A stretch of DNA of 64,000 bases from contig NZ_PYHR01000002.1 of NCBI RefSeq assembly GCF_003121705.1, forward strand, positions 1,612,001 through 1,676,000, in the 5' to 3' direction. How positions within the stretch are numbered: the first letter of the stretch is position 1; each line of letters opens with the position of its first letter. A program made the position numbers and the translations under genes. This DNA comes from Serinibacter arcticus (lineage in GTDB: Bacteria > Actinomycetota > Actinomycetes > Actinomycetales > Beutenbergiaceae). Of this stretch, positions 23,662 through 32,929 are shown one piece after another. The notes beneath the pieces were generated by a model. It did not search any database, was not told the origin of the DNA, and was given only the letters and a program-made list of their open reading frames with translations.

Positions 23662-26600
23662 ATGAGCGTGGAGACCGGCCGGGTGGAGGCACCCGCCGTG
23701 CCCAGCGGCACGATCGAGCTGCAGGCACCGCCCGACCTCGTCAAGCCGGAGGGCGGCAGCAGCACCGCGATGACGATCATGCCCGTGATGGGCAGCGTCG
23801 GCTCGATCGCCGTCATCTCCCTCGGCGCCGGTGGCTCGGGCGGGGTCTCGACGACCCGCATCCTCATGGGCGGGTTCATCCTCGTCGCCTCGCTGGGTTT
23901 CGTGGTGGTCAACCTCCTGCGCCAGCGCTCGATGCACCGCGCCGCCGTCACCGGCTCGCGCCGCGAGTACCTCGCCTACCTCGCCGGGCTGCGCGAGGAC
24001 GTCCGCGACGCCGCCGCCAAGCAGCGGCGCAACGCGGAGTGGCACATGCCCTCGCCGACCGCGCTCGCCGTCGTCGCGGAGGAGGGCACCCGCGTCTGGG
24101 AGAGACGGGCGGGTGAACCGGATCTGCTGCACGTGCGGATCGGCACCTCCCAGGCCCCCCTGTGCGTGACGATCGACGAGGCCGAACCGGCGCCCAACGC
24201 CCAGCCGGACCCCGTCGCCGCGAGCGCCGCGCACCGCTTCGTCACGACCCACTCCGTGCAGACCGACCTGCCCGCGCGCATCGACCTGATGTCCTCCTCG
24301 CGGGTCGAGGTCGCGGGCGACGACGAGCCGTCCCGCGCGCTCGTGCGCGCCATGCTGTGCCACCTCGCGACGTTCGCCTCGCCCGCCGACGTGCGCATCG
24401 CCGTCCTCGCCTCGCCCGAGAATCTCGCGGCCTGGGAGTGGGTGAAGTGGCTCCCCCACGCGTGGTCGCCCACCCAGAACGACGGCGCCGGGCACGTCCG
24501 CGTGATCGGTTCCGACCCGGCCGAGATCCTGCGGCTGCTCCCGCTCGGCGAGCGCGGGCCGTTCTCGCTCGCCGCCGAGCAGGCGCTCCCGCACGTGGTG
24601 CTCGTGACCGACGGCGTGCGGCTGCCCGCGACCCACGGCCTCGCCCGCGAGGGCGGCCTGCAGGGCGTCACCGTGCTCGACCTGCCCCAGGAGTGGGGCG
24701 AGATCGCCGACGTCCACCACACCCGTCTGCTCCTCCAGCCGACCGCCGACGGCGAGACCTCCCGCGTCAGCGTGGTGCGCTACGGCGTCGAGCCGCGCAC
24801 GGGCGAGGCCGACACGCTGTCGGTCGCGGGTGCCGAGGCGACGGCGCGCCGCCTGATCCGCGGCGGGCTGCCGACCGAGGACGAGTCGGGACCGCGCACC
24901 GTGACCTCCGCCGAGCTCGTCGACCTGCTCGGGGTCGGCGACGTCCGCGACTTCACGCCCGCGATCGGCTGGCGGCCGCGCTCGCGGCGCGACCGGCTGC
25001 GCGTCCCGATCGGCATGACCTCGCACGGCGCCCCGATCCACCTCGACATCAAGGAGTCCGCCGAGGAGGGCATGGGCCCGCACGGGCTCATCATCGGCGC
25101 GACCGGCTCGGGCAAGTCCGAGGTGCTGCGCACGCTCGTGCTCGCGCTGGCGATGACGCACTCCTCCGAGGACCTCAACTTCGTGCTCGTCGACTTCAAG
25201 GGTGGCGCGACGTTCGCCGGCATGGCGGACATGCCGCACGTCTCGGCGATCATCACCAACCTCGGCGAGGAGCTCTCGCTGGTCGATCGCATGCAGGACG
25301 CGCTGCAGGGCGAGATGACCCGGCGGCAGGAGCTGCTCCGCTCGGCGGGCAACTTCACCAACGTCGGCGAGTACACCAAGGCGCGCAAGGAGGGCCGCAC
25401 GGACCTGCCGCCGCTGCCCGCGCTGCTCATCGTCTGCGACGAGTTCTCCGAGCTGCTGTCGGCCAAGCCGGAGTTCACCGACCTGTTCGTCGCCATCGGC
25501 CGCCTCGGACGCTCGCTCCAGATGCACCTGCTGCTCTCCTCCCAGCGCCTGGAGGAGGGACGTCTGCGCGGGCTCGAGTCCCACCTGTCCTACCGGATCG
25601 GACTCAAGACCTTCTCGGCGGCGGAGTCGCGCACGGTCCTCGGCGTCACCGACGCGTACACGCTGCCGTCGGTGCCGGGCATGGGCTACCTCAAGCCCGA
25701 CACCACCTCGCTCATCCAGTTCCGCGCGGCCTACGTCTCCGGCCCGCCGCCGCGCCGCCGTCGTCGTCGCCGTCGGACCGCGGGCGACGTCACGCTCACC
25801 CCGTTCACGGCTGCGCCCGTCGAGGCGCAGCGCGTGGTGGAGGTCGAGCCCGAGGAGGTCGGCGACGCCGACGCCGGACGAGCGACGTTCGACATCGCCG
25901 TGCGGCGGATGAAGGACCAGGGTCCGGAGGCGCACCAGGTGTGGCTGCCCCCGCTCGAGGTCCCGCTGACGTTCGACGAGCTCGCCCCCGACCTCGTCGT
26001 CGAGCCCGGCCGGGGCCTGCACTCCCCCGGCTGGCGCGCCGCGGGCGACATGGTCGTCCCGCTCGGCCTCGTCGACCGGCCGCTCGAGCAGCGTCGCGAG
26101 ACGCTGACGATCTCGCTCGCCGGGGCGGGTGGGCACGTCGGCGTCGTCGGTGCGCCGCGCAGCGGCAAGAGCACGATGCTGCGCTCGATCGTCACCGGCG
26201 TCGCGCTGACGCACACGCCCCAGGAGGCGCAGTTCTACATCCTCGACTTCGGCGGCGGCACGTTCACGCCGTTCCGCGACCTCCCGCACGTGGCGAGCGT
26301 GACCGGCCGGTCGGAACCCGACATCGTGCGCCGCACCGTCGCCGAGGTGACCTCGATCGTCAACGCGCGCGAGAAGTACTTCCGCGACAAGGGGATCGAC
26401 ACCGTCGAGACCTACCGCTCGCGGCGCACCCCCGGCGACCCGACGGGGATCGACGACGGCTACGGCGACGTCTTCCTCGTCGTCGACGGCTGGACCACGC
26501 TGCGCAGCGAGTTCGACGACGTCGAGCCGCTCATCCAGGCGCTCGCCGGCCGCGGCCTCACGTTCGGCCTGCACGTCCTGCTCGGCACCGGTCGCTGGAT

Positions 26601-27678
26601 GGACCTGCGCTCGCAGATGAAGGACGTCGTCGGCACGCGCCTCGAGCTCCGGCTGGGCGACTCGCTGGACTCCGAGGTCGACCGCAAGGTCGCCCAGGCG
26701 GTGCCGGCGAACCGTCCCGGGCGCGGGCTCATGCCGTCCAAGCACCACATGCTCGGCGCGCTCCCCCGCATCGACGGCGACCCCCGCCCCGGCACGCTCG
26801 GCGCCGGCGTCAGCGACCTCGTGCAGACGATCGCGTCGGCGTGGGACGGGCCCGCGGGTCCGAAGCTCCGCCTGCTGCCGGAGATGCTCACGCTCGAGGA
26901 GCTGCGCGAGGAGGCCGGGGTGCCGGCCTCGGGCGCCGCCGGCGAGGCCGGGCCCGACGGCGAGGCGACGGTCGGCGACCGTCGTCTGCTGCTCGGCATC
27001 GACGAGTCCGCGCTGGCCCCCGTCGCCTTCGACGCCGCGGCGGAGCCGCACGTGCTGCTGCTCGGCGACAGCGGGGCCGGCAAGACGTCGTTCCTGCGCG
27101 GCCTCGTGCACGAGGTCATGCGGACGAGGACGCCGAAGGAGGCGCAGTTCGTCGTCCTGGACTACCGTCGCGCGCTGCTCGGCGAGATCCCGGACGACTA
27201 CCTCAACGGGTACTACACGGGGCACGAGCAGGCGACCTCCAGCCTCCAGGGGCTCGCGCAGTTCCTGCGCACGCGCCTGCCCGGACCTGACGTCACCCCG
27301 GCCGAGCTGCGCGCACGGTCCTGGTGGAAGGGTCCTGACGTCTTCCTGCTGGTCGACGACTACGACCTGGTGGCGACGTCGGCGGGCAACCCGCTGACGG
27401 CGATGACGCCGCTCTTCGCCCAGGCGGCCGACCTCGGGCTGCACGTCGCGATCACCCGCCGCGTCGGTGGCGCGAGCCGGGCGCTGTACGACCCGGTGAT
27501 CCAGCCGCTGCGCGACCTCGCCGTCCCGACCATCCTGCTGTCGGGCAACCCCGACGAGGGCGCTCTGCTCGGACGTGTGCGGCCGCGTCTGGCGGTGCCG
27601 GGCCGCGCCCAGATCGTCACGCGCGACGAGGGCCTCCGCGTCGCCCAGCTGGCCTACCACCCGCCGGCCCACCTCTGA
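23662..27678 (+). CDS. eccC: EccC, FtsK/SpoIIIE-type ATPase of type VII secretion
   Basis: The 1338-residue motor of the ESX complex, in one chain. The ATG at 23662 follows GGAAGGG. Two membrane helices lie near residues 35-90, then three ATPase domains: Walker A GATGSGKS near 479 with Walker B LLIVCDE; GAPRSGKS near 830 with DVFLVVDGW; GDSGAGKT near 1134 with DVFLLVDDYD. Domain one keeps VDFKGGATF and the SSQRLEEGRLRGLE sensor region, so it is likely the active one. An eight-Arg run (PPRRRRRRRRT) marks the junction after domain one. Single-chain EccC is usual for ESX-like systems. It recognises the C-terminal signals of WXG100 substrates. Confidence 0.93.
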   Translation: MSVETGRVEAPAVPSGTIELQAPPDLVKPEGGSSTAMTIMPVMGSVGSIAVISLGAGGSGGVSTTRILMGGFILVASLGFVVVNLLRQRSMHRAAVTGSRREYLAYLAGLREDVRDAAAKQRRNAEWHMPSPTALAVVAEEGTRVWERRAGEPDLLHVRIGTSQAPLCVTIDEAEPAPNAQPDPVAASAAHRFVTTHSVQTDLPARIDLMSSSRVEVAGDDEPSRALVRAMLCHLATFASPADVRIAVLASPENLAAWEWVKWLPHAWSPTQNDGAGHVRVIGSDPAEILRLLPLGERGPFSLAAEQALPHVVLVTDGVRLPATHGLAREGGLQGVTVLDLPQEWGEIADVHHTRLLLQPTADGETSRVSVVRYGVEPRTGEADTLSVAGAEATARRLIRGGLPTEDESGPRTVTSAELVDLLGVGDVRDFTPAIGWRPRSRRDRLRVPIGMTSHGAPIHLDIKESAEEGMGPHGLIIGATGSGKSEVLRTLVLALAMTHSSEDLNFVLVDFKGGATFAGMADMPHVSAIITNLGEELSLVDRMQDALQGEMTRRQELLRSAGNFTNVGEYTKARKEGRTDLPPLPALLIVCDEFSELLSAKPEFTDLFVAIGRLGRSLQMHLLLSSQRLEEGRLRGLESHLSYRIGLKTFSAAESRTVLGVTDAYTLPSVPGMGYLKPDTTSLIQFRAAYVSGPPPRRRRRRRRTAGDVTLTPFTAAPVEAQRVVEVEPEEVGDADAGRATFDIAVRRMKDQGPEAHQVWLPPLEVPLTFDELAPDLVVEPGRGLHSPGWRAAGDMVVPLGLVDRPLEQRRETLTISLAGAGGHVGVVGAPRSGKSTMLRSIVTGVALTHTPQEAQFYILDFGGGTFTPFRDLPHVASVTGRSEPDIVRRTVAEVTSIVNAREKYFRDKGIDTVETYRSRRTPGDPTGIDDGYGDVFLVVDGWTTLRSEFDDVEPLIQALAGRGLTFGLHVLLGTGRWMDLRSQMKDVVGTRLELRLGDSLDSEVDRKVAQAVPANRPGRGLMPSKHHMLGALPRIDGDPRPGTLGAGVSDLVQTIASAWDGPAGPKLRLLPEMLTLEELREEAGVPASGAAGEAGPDGEATVGDRRLLLGIDESALAPVAFDAAAEPHVLLLGDSGAGKTSFLRGLVHEVMRTRTPKEAQFVVLDYRRALLGEIPDDYLNGYYTGHEQATSSLQGLAQFLRTRLPGPDVTPAELRARSWWKGPDVFLLVDDYDLVATSAGNPLTAMTPLFAQAADLGLHVAITRRVGGASRALYDPVIQPLRDLAVPTILLSGNPDEGALLGRVRPRLAVPGRAQIVTRDEGLRVAQLAYHPPAHL

Positions 27679-27716
27679 CCCGCTGACTGCCGCCCCGCCG
27701 TCGCCCACCTACCCAT

Positions 27717-27881
27717 CGGCGAGGGGTTTGCGCACCACCGGCGAGGGGCTTCTGCACCACCCGCGAGGGGCTTGCGCACCACCGACGAGGGGGTAGTGGC
27801 GCTCCTCGCCGGGCCAGAGGTGCGCAACCCCCTCGCGGGTGGTGCGCAACCCCCTCGCCGATGTGCAGAAACCCCTCGCCG
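27717..27881. repeat. inverted array of about 22-nt GAGGGG/CACCAC repeats
   Basis: Four forward units (27717-27738, 27739-27760, 27761-27782, and a diverged one at 27783-27804) are followed by an 11-12-base centre and three reverse-complement units (27817-27838, 27839-27860, 27861-27881). Each unit has C(G/C)GCGAGGGG, then (T/C)TTGCG or CTTCTG, then CACCAC. The array fills the gap between the convergent eccC and methyltransferase genes and could fold into one hairpin of about 66 base pairs. It may act as a terminator, or belong to a dispersed repeat family. Confidence 0.85.
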
Positions 27882-27890
27882 TGAGGTCAG

Positions 27891-28685
27891 TCAGGCGGGG
27901 CGGGTGCCGATCACGACGGCGGTGCCCTCGTCGTCGTCGACCGTCTCCGGGCGGAGGCCGGCCGCCGCCAGGACCGCGCACGCGGGGGCCGCCTGGTGCT
28001 CGGCGACCTCGCTCAGCAGCACCCCGCCGTGGGCGAGCCACGCCGGCGCCTCCGCGGCGACGCGGCGCAGCACGTCGAGACCGTCGACACCGCCGTCGCG
28101 CGTCGACCGTGGCTCGGCGAACCGGACGTCGCGCGGCATCAGGTCCTCGGCGCCGCTCGGTACGTAGGGCACGTTCGCGGTGATCGTGGCGAGGGTGCCG
28201 CGCAGCCAGGCGGGCACGCCGTCGAACAGGTCGCCCACGACCGCCGTCCCGCCCACCGGCGCCAGGTTGGCCGCGGCCAGCGCCACCGCGCGCGGGTCGA
28301 CGTCGCTCGCGTGCACCCCGAGCCCCCTCACGCGCTCCGCCAGCAGGCGCCCGAGCGCTCCGTTGCCGCAGCACAGGTCGAGCACGCGCGACCCGGGGGG
28401 TGTGCGCCGCGCCGCCTCGGCGACCAGCAGCAGCGACCGCTGCCGCGGGACGAACACCCCGGGCCCGACGGCGAGGCGCACGCCGTCGAGCTCGACCCAC
28501 CCGAGCACGTGCTCGAGCGGCTCCCCCGCGACCCGCCGGGCGACGAGCGCCTCGCGGTCCGACGGCGGGGTCCCGAGCAGCAGCGCGGCCTCCTCCTCGG
28601 CGAACACGCAGCCCGCGGCGCGCAGCCGGAGGACCAGCGCCTCGGCCGCGGCCTCGCCCTCCCGATCCGTCCCGTCGCCCGTCAC
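27891..28685 (-). CDS. putative protein N5-glutamine methyltransferase (PrmC-related)
   Basis: A 264-residue S-adenosylmethionine-dependent methyltransferase. The N-terminal helical region is PrmC-like, with GEPLEHVLGWVELDGVRLAV near 55-75. The SAM motif VLDLCCGNGALG is near 100-111, and ASDVDPRAVALAAANL follows. The catalytic motif is NVPYVPSG instead of NPPY. This variant marks a PrmC-related family of unknown substrate rather than the release-factor enzyme. It overlaps the GH13 gene start by 4 bases at the end of the long minus-strand unit. Confidence 0.83.
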   Translation of the reverse strand: MTGDGTDREGEAAAEALVLRLRAAGCVFAEEEAALLLGTPPSDREALVARRVAGEPLEHVLGWVELDGVRLAVGPGVFVPRQRSLLLVAEAARRTPPGSRVLDLCCGNGALGRLLAERVRGLGVHASDVDPRAVALAAANLAPVGGTAVVGDLFDGVPAWLRGTLATITANVPYVPSGAEDLMPRDVRFAEPRSTRDGGVDGLDVLRRVAAEAPAWLAHGGVLLSEVAEHQAAPACAVLAAAGLRPETVDDDEGTAVVIGTRPA

Positions 28686-30334
28686 GCGTCGACCGGCCGC
28701 ACCACGACGGCGCCGTCCCCGGGCACCAGCCGCTCACCGTCGCCCACGAGCGGCCCCGTGGCCAGCAGCACCTCGCCGTCGGGCACCGGCACGGCGTCGG
28801 CGCCGAGGTTGATCATCACCACGAGAGGCTCCCCGCCCGCCGCGGTCCGGCGGTACGCGAGCACGCCGTCGGGCGCGGGCAGCCACTCCAGCGCCCCGCG
28901 CCGTGCCGCGACCTCGCGCCGACGCAGCGCGAGCAGCGCCCGGTAGTGGCGGAGCATCGAGCCCTCGTCCCGTTCCTGGTGCGCGACGGCGAGCTCGCCC
29001 CACCCGGTCGGCTGCGGCAGCCAGCCCGCGTCGGCCTCCGTGAACCCGTACGGCGGCGCGTCGCCCTCCCAGGGCAGCGGCACCCGGCAACCGTCGCGCC
29101 CCCGGACGGTCCCGCCGCTGCGGGCGACGGCCGGATCCTGCAGGGCCTCGGGCGGCAGGTCCTCGACCTCGGGCAGCCCGAGCTCCTGGCCCTGGTAGAC
29201 GAACGCGGCCCCGGGCAGCGTCAGCAGCAGCACGGCGGCGGCCCGGGCCCGCGCGGTGCCGCGCGCAACGTCCTGCGCCGTCAGCAGCTCCCCGTCGCCC
29301 CCGGTCGGCACGTAGGCGCCGCGCAACCCGCCGGCGCCCGCGCGGGCGTAGCGCGTGACGGAGCGCGGGGTGTCGTGGTTGTCGGTGACCCACGTCGCGG
29401 GCGCCCCGACGATCGCGTTGGCGGCCAGGACCGCGTCGACGGCGGACCGCAGCTCGCGCGCGTCCCACGCCGCTCGCGCCAGCTCGAAGCTGAACGCCAG
29501 GTGCATCTCGTCCGGGCGGAGGAACAGCGCGACGACGTCGGGGGCGGCCCCGGTCTCGACGACGGCCATCCGGTCGCCGTCGTAGTCGTCCAGCACCCGC
29601 CGCACGTCCCGGTAGATCTCGTGCACGCCGCTCGCGTCGTCCTTCGGGATGACCGGCGCCCCGTCGGCGGTGTCGCCCGCACCGAGGTCCTTCACCAGGG
29701 CGTCGGACACGTCTATCCGGAACCCGTCGATCCCGCGGTCGAGCCAGAACCGCAGGATGCGCTCGAACTCGGCGCTCACGTCGGGGTGGGACCAGTCCAG
29801 GTCCGGCTGCTCCGCGGCGAACAGGTGGTAGTACCACTGCCCGGGCGAGCCGTCGGGCTCGGTCACCCGCGTCCACGACGGCCCGCCGAACACGCTGGTC
29901 CAGTTCGTCGGGGGCTCGTCACCACCGGGGCCCCGGCCCTCCCGGAACAGGAACCGCGACCGCTCCGGGCTGCCCCGTCCGGCGGCCAGGCCCGCGACGA
30001 ACCAGTCGCTCGCGCTCGAGACGTGGTTGGGCACGAGGTCGATCGTCACGCGCAGCCCGCGGGCGTGCGCCTGCGCGACGAGCTCGTCCAGATCGGCGAG
30101 GGTGCCGTACCGGGGGTCGACGGCGGTGTGGTCGGCGACGTCGTAGCCACCGTCCACCATCGGCGAGGGGTAGAACGGGCACAGCCACAGCGCGTCGACG
30201 CCGAGCGCGACCAGGTGGTCCAGGCGGCGCGTCACCCCCGCGAGGTCACCCTCGCCGTCGCGGCCCGTGTCCTGGAACGAGCGCGGGTAGATCTGGTGGA
30301 CGACGGCGTCGCGCCACCAGGCCGGCTCGGTCAC
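28682..30334 (-). CDS. GH13 alpha-glucosidase
   Basis: A 550-residue alpha-amylase-family hydrolase for short alpha-glucosides. It starts at a GTG. Conserved regions in order: DLVPNHVS (region I, near 99-106), GFRIDVSDAL with nucleophile Asp near 210, the acid Glu in AVVETG, and TDNHDTPRS with the third catalytic Asp. A C-terminal beta-domain of about 90 residues follows. These motifs fit oligo-1,6-glucosidase/alpha-glucosidase enzymes; the linkage preference is uncertain. It sits seven bases downstream of the polyprenyl synthase gene, an unrelated neighbour in the same unit. Confidence 0.88.
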   Translation of the reverse strand: MTEPAWWRDAVVHQIYPRSFQDTGRDGEGDLAGVTRRLDHLVALGVDALWLCPFYPSPMVDGGYDVADHTAVDPRYGTLADLDELVAQAHARGLRVTIDLVPNHVSSASDWFVAGLAAGRGSPERSRFLFREGRGPGGDEPPTNWTSVFGGPSWTRVTEPDGSPGQWYYHLFAAEQPDLDWSHPDVSAEFERILRFWLDRGIDGFRIDVSDALVKDLGAGDTADGAPVIPKDDASGVHEIYRDVRRVLDDYDGDRMAVVETGAAPDVVALFLRPDEMHLAFSFELARAAWDARELRSAVDAVLAANAIVGAPATWVTDNHDTPRSVTRYARAGAGGLRGAYVPTGGDGELLTAQDVARGTARARAAAVLLLTLPGAAFVYQGQELGLPEVEDLPPEALQDPAVARSGGTVRGRDGCRVPLPWEGDAPPYGFTEADAGWLPQPTGWGELAVAHQERDEGSMLRHYRALLALRRREVAARRGALEWLPAPDGVLAYRRTAAGGEPLVVMINLGADAVPVPDGEVLLATGPLVGDGERLVPGDGAVVVRPVDA

Positions 30335-30341
30335 GCCGACC

Positions 30342-31358
30342 TCAGGCGAGGCGCTCGACCACGAGCTGGGCGAACTCGCGCAGCGCGTCCTTGGCCGGCG
30401 ACTCCTCGATCGGGGCGAGCTGCGCGACGGCGTCGCGGGCGTGCTCGCGCGCCATCTCGCGCGCCTGCTCCATCACGGGGTGCTCGCGCAGCCGCGCGAC
30501 GACCGCCTCGAGGGCCTCGTCGGAGCTGAGGTCGCCCTCGAGGTCGGCGAGGGTCTCGCGGCCCTCGGCGTCCTCGGCCCCGCCCGCGACGGAGCGGCGC
30601 AGGAGCAGCACCGGCATCGTCGGCACCCCCTCGCGCAGGTCGGTGCCCGGAACCTTGCCGAGCACCTCCGCCGTCGAGGTGAGGTCGAGCACGTCGTCGG
30701 CCAGCTGGAAGGCGACGCCGACCCGCTCGCCGTACTCCACGACCGCGGTGAGCCGCTCCCCCTCGAGGCCGCCGAAGAGCGCCCCGAAGTGCGCGGACGC
30801 GGCGATGAGGGATCCGGTCTTTCCCGCGAGCACCTCGAGGTGGTGCTCGACGGGGTCGTCACCCTCCTGGGGCCCGATCGTCTCGTGGAGCTGCCCCACG
30901 CACAGGCGCTCGAACGTCTCGGCCTGGATCCGGACGGCGGTCGCGCCGAGCCCGGCCACGGTCTGCGACGCACGTGCGAACAGCAGGTCGCCCGCGAGGA
31001 TCGCCACGGAGTTGCCCCACACCTCGTGCGCGCTGGGGGCCCCGCGACGCGTGGGCGCGGAGTCCATGACGTCGTCGTGGTACAGCGAGGCGAGGTGGGT
31101 CAGCTCGACACCGACCGCCGCCTCGAGGACCGACTCCGAGGTGCCGGAGCCGAGCTGCGCCGCCAGCAGCGCCAGGGCCGGACGCATGCGCTTGCCACCC
31201 GCGGCCAGCAGGTGCCTCGACGGTGCGTCCGAGAGCACGCGCGTGCGGCTCACGGCGACGTCGAGCCGACGCTCGATCTCGGCCAGCCCGTCGACGAGGA
31301 CGGACTCGAGGTCGGCGTCGCTCAGCGGGAGGGGAACAGAACTCAAGCGAGGACTCAC
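30342..31358 (-). CDS. trans-polyprenyl diphosphate synthase (menaquinone side chain)
   Basis: A 338-residue all-helical prenyltransferase that extends farnesyl or geranylgeranyl diphosphate with isopentenyl units. The first Asp-rich motif is HDDVMD near 94-99 and the second is LADDVLDL near 220-227; GGKRMRP and GKTGSLIAASA are also present. The GTG start overlaps the nuoN stop. Chain length cannot be read, but its place directly after the nuo operon, as in many actinobacteria, points to the menaquinone tail. Confidence 0.9.
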   Translation of the reverse strand: MSPRLSSVPLPLSDADLESVLVDGLAEIERRLDVAVSRTRVLSDAPSRHLLAAGGKRMRPALALLAAQLGSGTSESVLEAAVGVELTHLASLYHDDVMDSAPTRRGAPSAHEVWGNSVAILAGDLLFARASQTVAGLGATAVRIQAETFERLCVGQLHETIGPQEGDDPVEHHLEVLAGKTGSLIAASAHFGALFGGLEGERLTAVVEYGERVGVAFQLADDVLDLTSTAEVLGKVPGTDLREGVPTMPVLLLRRSVAGGAEDAEGRETLADLEGDLSSDEALEAVVARLREHPVMEQAREMAREHARDAVAQLAPIEESPAKDALREFAQLVVERLA

Positions 31359-32929
31359 GCCACGAATCTAGCCGCCTGCGCGAGCAGGTCGAGAACCGGG
31401 GTCGGCCAGACCCCGAGCACGAGCGTGCCCGCGGCGCACGCCACGAGCGCGACGCGGGTGAGCGCCCCCGGCGCCACCGCCTCGGCCCCGGGCTTGTCGG
31501 ACTCCTCCGGACGGGTGAAGAACATCAGCACGATCAGTCGCACGTAGAAGAACGCGGCAGCGATCGAGGCCACGACGGCGACTACGACCAGGGGCCACGC
31601 CCCACCCTCGGCCGCGGCCACGAACGCGGTGAACTTGCCCAGGAACCCGGCCGTCAGCGGGATGCCGGCGAACGAGAGCAGGAACAGCGCCATCGCGCTC
31701 GCGAGCCACGGGCTGCGCCGGCCGAGGCCGGCCCACTGCGACAGGTGGGTCGCCTCCCCCGTGACGTTGCCTGCGGCGTCGCGCTCCCGCACGAGGGTCA
31801 CGACGGCGAAGGCCCCGACCGTGGCGAAGCTGTAGGCCAGCAGGTAGAAGAGCAGCGCGTTCGGGCCGCCCTCCGGCAGCGCCACGATCGCGACGAGCGC
31901 GAAGCCCGCGTGCGCGACCGAGGAGTAGGCGAGCGTCCGCTTGACGTCCGTCTGGACGATCGCGAGAACGGTTCCCACCAGCATCGAGGCGATCGCCACG
32001 ACCCACAGCACGGGCTCGAGGTCCCAGGTGAACCCGGGGGCCGCGACGTAGAGCAGCCGCGCGATCGCGGCGAAGGCCGCGGTCTTGGTCGCGGCGGCCA
32101 TGAAGCCCGTCACCGGCGTCGGAGCGCCCTGGTAGACGTCGGGCACCCAGGCGTGGAACGGCACGGCACCGATCTTGAAGAGCAGGCCCGTCAGCACCAG
32201 CAGCAGGCCGACGACGCCCATGCCCTCCATCCCCACGCTCGCCGTCGCGGCGGTGTTGACCTCCGCGTACGTGAGCGAGGCGGAGTAGCCGAACAGCAGC
32301 GCGACGCCGAACAGGAACAGCGCCGAGGAGAACGCGCCGAGCAGGAAGTACTTCAGCGCGGCCTCCTGCGAGAGCACGCGGCGACGGCGGGCGAGCGCCG
32401 TCAGCACGTACAGCGGGAGCGAGAGCACCTCGAGCGCGACGAACAGGACGAGGAGGTCGTTCGCCATCGGGAAGACGAGCATGCCGGCGAGGCTGAACAG
32501 GGCCAGCGGGAAGACCTCGGTCTGCTCGAGGCCGGCCTTGCGAGCGGCCTCCTCGTAGGCGGAGCCGGGGGCGGCGGCGCCCTGCGGGGCGAACGCCTCC
32601 TCACCGCCGGGGAGCTTGGAGGCCATCACGGCGAAGCCCACCAGCGCGATGAGCGCGATGATCATCTGGGACGCGAGGGTGAAGCCGTCCTCGGCGAGCT
32701 GCCCCGCCACGACGGTGGACTCCCCGCCGCCGACGACCTCGGTCCAGCGCCACGCGAGCACGCCCAGGACGGCGAGCGGCGCCAGCAGCGCGACCACGAC
32801 CTGGATGGCCCGACGGCGGGCCGCGGGGGCGAACGCGGCGATGAAGACGCCGAGGACTCCGGCGCCGACGGTGACGAGGACGGGGGTCAGCGCCGCCCAG
32901 TCGATCTCGGGTGCGACGAACGTGGTCAC
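31355..32929 (-). CDS. nuoN: NADH-quinone oxidoreductase subunit N
   Basis: A 524-residue antiporter-like membrane subunit of complex I with about fourteen helices, translocating protons in the membrane arm. It starts at a GTG overlapping the nuoM stop. Family marks include the Lys in TDVKRTLAYSSVAHAGFALV and the helix AALKYFLLGAFSSALFLFGV. A hydrophilic loop near residues 95-125 (GGEEAFAPQGAAAPGSAYEE) is longer than in E. coli, as in other actinobacteria. It is the last nuo gene. Confidence 0.95.
   Translation of the reverse strand: MTTFVAPEIDWAALTPVLVTVGAGVLGVFIAAFAPAARRRAIQVVVALLAPLAVLGVLAWRWTEVVGGGESTVVAGQLAEDGFTLASQMIIALIALVGFAVMASKLPGGEEAFAPQGAAAPGSAYEEAARKAGLEQTEVFPLALFSLAGMLVFPMANDLLVLFVALEVLSLPLYVLTALARRRRVLSQEAALKYFLLGAFSSALFLFGVALLFGYSASLTYAEVNTAATASVGMEGMGVVGLLLVLTGLLFKIGAVPFHAWVPDVYQGAPTPVTGFMAAATKTAAFAAIARLLYVAAPGFTWDLEPVLWVVAIASMLVGTVLAIVQTDVKRTLAYSSVAHAGFALVAIVALPEGGPNALLFYLLAYSFATVGAFAVVTLVRERDAAGNVTGEATHLSQWAGLGRRSPWLASAMALFLLSFAGIPLTAGFLGKFTAFVAAAEGGAWPLVVVAVVASIAAAFFYVRLIVLMFFTRPEESDKPGAEAVAPGALTRVALVACAAGTLVLGVWPTPVLDLLAQAARFVA

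Noticed and set aside
23608-27708. A 1366-residue open frame on the minus strand across eccC
   Set aside because: It is a shadow of eccC caused by high G+C third positions. The composition is dominated by Arg, Gly, Ala and His with no domain, and eccC is unmistakable.
27717-27881. CRISPR array
   Set aside because: Units abut with no unique spacers, and the second half is inverted. No cas gene is near.
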